Source: Dechloromonas sp. CZR5
GTDB taxonomy: Bacteria; Pseudomonadota; Gammaproteobacteria; Burkholderiales; Rhodocyclaceae
Assembly (NCBI RefSeq): GCF_008711155.1
Contig: NZ_VUYQ01000007.1
Coordinates: forward strand, 62,001 to 126,000
Reading direction: 5' to 3'
Length of the DNA stretch: 64,000 nucleotides
The notes below the pieces were generated by a model. It was not told the origin of the DNA and did no database searches. It worked only from the letters and a program-made list of their open reading frames with translations. Positions within the stretch are counted from its first letter, which is position 1. Each line of letters starts with the position of its first letter. Below are positions 63,801-64,000 of this stretch, piece after piece. The translations under genes and the position numbers were made by a program.

Positions 63801-63890
63801 TACAAATGCCAGCAGAACGAAGCCGCCCCCTACCAATGAAATCAGGGCGAACCACAAATGGTACCCGGAACGGGGATTCTGCTCAGGCAT
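60864..63890 (-). CDS. Cache-PAS-PAS-GGDEF-EAL cyclic-di-GMP protein
   Basis: A membrane signalling protein of about 1008 residues. Two helices (near 10-35 and 285-310) enclose a periplasmic dCache-like sensor of about 250 residues. Two PAS domains follow (VYxKWMSISVIRDDDGGVRYYVAHFTDIS closes the second). The GGDEF motif LGGDEF near residue 661 is intact, as is the EAL motif in RGLEALVRW near 788 with later NISAVQMRNGN and DDFGTGYSSLSYL. It may therefore synthesise and degrade cyclic-di-GMP. Start 63890 is the second of two close ATGs (63899). The signal is unknown. Confidence 0.9.
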   Translation of the reverse strand: MPEQNPRSGYHLWFALISLVGGGFVLLAFVLWSVHQSAWSEAKDVAISQSALIEARLESTLRHIEARLDDLAARIPEEAYRPAAGERFRQQLETDLERGHHVFPDVAGFQVIDARGDVLYRSGGGEYANLADRSYFTVLKSNPESSLVFSEVVTSRITGRPTMVAARAVRRPDGGFVGVISAAVELEHFESLFRSIPLGENGAISVRRSDQHALVVRYPPLAKELNRSLDAGHPVVKYLQSGERQGVLEFVSQADGVRRVYAFRALERYPFYVSAGLAETDVLAAWRKRALLVLLLGSGLFVGIIAVVVALYRSQQREHAAAQALRLKDERLTTAQRIAQMGSWEVELPRMKVRCSDELFRIFELPQSAEWSNYADFLAQVHPDDREMVDKMLQDLIASRQPASLKHRLLMPDGRIKFVLECYEVEYGEDDRPVRVIGTSQDVTSQQEMISKMLLLASAVQYSSEAILMTDADNRIVEVNPAFTQLTGYEASEVIGRNPSFLSTGRTTRAEYAQLWSSLAEHDFWQGEIWDRRKDGAVYPKWMSISVIRDDDGGVRYYVAHFTDISSERAAEERLHHIAHHDVLTGLFNRFSLKGHLDQALAAARRDASKVALLFIDLDRFKVINDTLGHHIGDLLLIEVARRLESCVRDSDVVARLGGDEFVIMLTGIAQSSVVATVAEKLVFNIGCSYHIEGFDLYTSPSIGIAIYPTDGPDGETLMKNADAAMYHAKMAGRNNFQFFDQKMNDAAVDRLKIENSLRQALANQEFRLHYQPVIDVVSGRVRGLEALVRWQHPEQGLLSPIRFIGVAEETGLIQPLGEWVIWESCRQLAEFKAAGLSDFRMAINISAVQMRNGNLPLLVRGVIEAYDLNPEDLMFEITESVAMEQPTETVRILDLLNAMGISIAIDDFGTGYSSLSYLHMFPISHLKLDRSFVEEIGNGTDGSVICDATIGLAHSLGLKVVAEGVETQAQFDYLQQLRCDMVQGYLFSRPLPANEVADAIRQRNVRG

Positions 63891-63986
63891 TGCTTCCACT
63901 CGTCAAAACTGCAGAGTCGGTACGACCCATTCTGATCAGGCCCCGAATGAATTGCAATCCGGAACCGGAAGCGAAAGCGGGTTATT

Positions 63987-64000
63987 TTGTCGATAGACAA
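63987..64000. promoter_or_regulatory. Short dyad at the window end
   Basis: TTGTC and GACAA arms with a four-base spacer lie about 97 bases upstream of the GGDEF-EAL start, at the edge of the window. They may be an operator or part of a larger structure. The remaining 97 bases hold no gene. Confidence 0.25.

Overview
The window looks like a chromosomal segment of a denitrifying betaproteobacterium, most likely a Rhodocyclales member related to Dechloromonas, Azonexus or Azospira. This is an inference from the Sec-exported clade II NosZ, the many c-type cytochromes, the RegBA and TctDE-type regulators, PEP-CTERM sorting, and high GC with strongly codon-biased genes. No rRNA, tRNA, CRISPR array or complete insertion sequence was seen.

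Layout. 1-6400: end of an alpha/beta hydrolase, an M18 aminopeptidase, a small methyltransferase, a diheme cytochrome c, a RegBA-type redox two-component system and a putative Na+/H+ antiporter. 6595-8128 (minus): a copper-delivery operon (PCuAC, SCO, and a small membrane-anchored protein) divergent from nosZ. 8340-21582: a clade II nitrous oxide reductase locus, nosZ-C1-C2-B-D-G-H then nosF-L-Y and a TlpA-like thioredoxin. The two halves are separated by zapE, a TSUP permease and its divergent LysR regulator. 21666-26903: a barrel protein, a TctDE-type two-component system, a NapC-like tetraheme cytochrome, and a divergent pair encoding a Cyc2-like heme-porin fusion and a small cytochrome c. 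Together these form a candidate outer-surface electron-transfer conduit. 27023-35486: a CzcCBA-type metal efflux pump, a DUF2076 protein and a second TctDE-type system.

35487-42640 appears lower in GC and accessory. It holds a PEP-CTERM protein, an isochorismatase-fold hydrolase, a member of the 4-hydroxybutyryl-CoA dehydratase/HpaB superfamily that lacks two iron-sulfur ligands, two TetR regulators and an AidB-type acyl-CoA dehydrogenase. 42647-60813 is a large fatty-acid beta-oxidation region on the minus strand. It holds two operons plus fadL, encoding two acyl-CoA dehydrogenases, an acyl-CoA ligase, two thiolases, two bifunctional hydratase/dehydrogenases of opposite domain order, a thioesterase and a PsrA-like TetR repressor. 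PsrA-type boxes lie before both operons and before fadL, so the three units look like one regulon. A Cache-PAS-PAS-GGDEF-EAL protein closes the window.

How they fit together: electrons from the quinol pool could reach NosZ through NosG/NosH and the two nos cytochromes. The SCO/PCuAC operon and NosDFYL would supply copper. RegBA and an FNR-like site would tie expression to redox state. Beta-oxidation of fatty acids would supply reductant. Starts were chosen by eye from ribosome-binding sites and family length, and all motif positions are from manual reading.
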